Part shown: positions 63,653-64,000 of the stretch, piece by piece | Layout: each line of letters opens with the position of its first letter | Numbering within the stretch: position 1 is the first letter of the stretch | Origin: Pseudocolwellia agarivorans | Lineage (GTDB): Bacteria; Pseudomonadota; Gammaproteobacteria; Enterobacterales; Alteromonadaceae | Direction: 5' to 3' | NCBI RefSeq assembly: GCF_002000085.1 | Contig: NZ_MUZU01000015.1 | Location: 1-64,000, forward strand | DNA length: 64,000 nucleotides | Translations under genes and position numbers: made by a program | Notes under the pieces: generated by a model | What the model was told of the DNA's origin: nothing | Database searches by the model: none | What the model saw: the letters and a program-made list of their open reading frames with translations, nothing else

Positions 63653-64000
63653 TGCTTACTCCCGATGTTTGCATTAGATAAACTATTATCAATATCTATA
63701 ATCAGTTTTTCAATCATAAATTGATTATTTGCCTGACTTAGCTCTTTACTCTGGCTTATTGTAGCGACTATTTGATTGTAAATATGCCATAAAATATTAT
63801 TATTTAGTAAAGTAGATTGATTTTCGACCTGTATACTACTTTCCCAACCACAAAGCCCCCTCATTGCATTTGTAACAACCTTTTCTAACCAACGTAAACC
63901 ATGAGGTGAATTTGCAACCATTTTAATCACTGCTGTCACTCCCTCTTTATGTGTGAGGAAATTTAAAAAAGTCTGTTCAAAAAGTAAATATTCGTTGGCT
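63649..64000 (-). CDS. holB: DNA polymerase III subunit delta' (3' end only)
   Basis: The frame is open through the right edge of the window; the visible 116 residues are the C-terminal part (NEYLLFEQTFLNFL, GLRWLEKVVTNAMRGLCGW, NQFMIEKLIIDIDNSLS). This helical pattern ending in a short tail matches the C-terminal domain of HolB, and the order holB-pilZ-tatD supports it. HolB is part of the clamp loader that places the sliding clamp on primed DNA. The apparent GTG start at 63939 is internal. Confidence 0.8.
   Translation of the reverse strand, partial: ANEYLLFEQTFLNFLTHKEGVTAVIKMVANSPHGLRWLEKVVTNAMRGLCGWESSIQVENQSTLLNNNILWHIYNQIVATISQSKELSQANNQFMIEKLIIDIDNSLSNANIGSKH

Noticed and set aside
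1-64000. CRISPR arrays, tRNA or rRNA genes, insertion sequences or prophage genes
   Set aside because: Looked for direct-repeat arrays, cloverleaf-like sequences, transposase motifs and phage structural genes; none was recognised.

Overview
The window is AT-rich, densely coded chromosomal DNA from a marine gammaproteobacterium. The best guess is Alteromonadales, close to Colwellia or Thalassotalea. This rests on gene content and synteny (msrC-proQ-prc, holB-pilZ-tatD, pepN-DUF2835, proteobacterial dedicated sortase genes, the AcnD/PrpF type of propionate operon, the large NAD-glutamate dehydrogenase), not on any database search. I see no rRNA, tRNA, CRISPR array, insertion sequence or prophage. 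Most of the window looks like core chromosome; the accessory-looking parts are about 1.5-6.9 kb and 15.9-25.7 kb.

Layout. 1-2.9 kb: 5' end of gnd, an exported SGNH esterase and three small conserved unknowns. 2.9-8.3 kb: metY, an AraC/GyrI-type regulator, a glycine-zipper protein overlapping a small membrane protein (candidate pore-forming effector and immunity protein), and metC with a MetJ-like operator. 8.4-15.9 kb: a periplasmic delta-class carbonic anhydrase, the divergent SOS pair polB/dinG sharing a perfect LexA box, two small DUF proteins and a SpoU-type RNA methyltransferase. 15.9-21.4 kb: a chemoreceptor with an orphan solute-binding protein, then a redoxin/NTF2/DoxX operon divergent from a TetR regulator. 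21.5-25.7 kb: pdsO, pdsR and pdsS of the dedicated sortase system, without the sortase or its target. 25.7-29.2 kb: queE and queC divergent, an S4 RNA-binding protein and pyrD.

29.3-41.5 kb: NAD-glutamate dehydrogenase, then the DUF1302-DUF1329-Ycf48-RND envelope operon, with FadR-like sites upstream. 41.7-53.3 kb: pepN-DUF2835, nhaC, the msrC-unknown-proQ-prc operon, and a chemoreceptor-porin-phosphate-binding-like operon. 53.4-62 kb: the 2-methylcitrate operon gntR-prpB-prpC-acnD-prpF, with palindromic operators at the regulator and nested-hairpin repeats in two spacers, preceded by a fused SpmA/SpmB membrane protein. 62-64 kb: a candidate small plus-strand transcript ending in a strong terminator, then tatD, pilZ and the 3' end of holB.

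The best leads are the putative effector/immunity pair (5513-6906), the incomplete sortase locus (21555-25662), the isolated tiny transcript (62339-62463) and the nested-hairpin repeat family in the prp operon. Family names come from recognising sequence motifs by eye. Where a start codon was moved, the ribosome binding site or signal peptide behind the choice is given.
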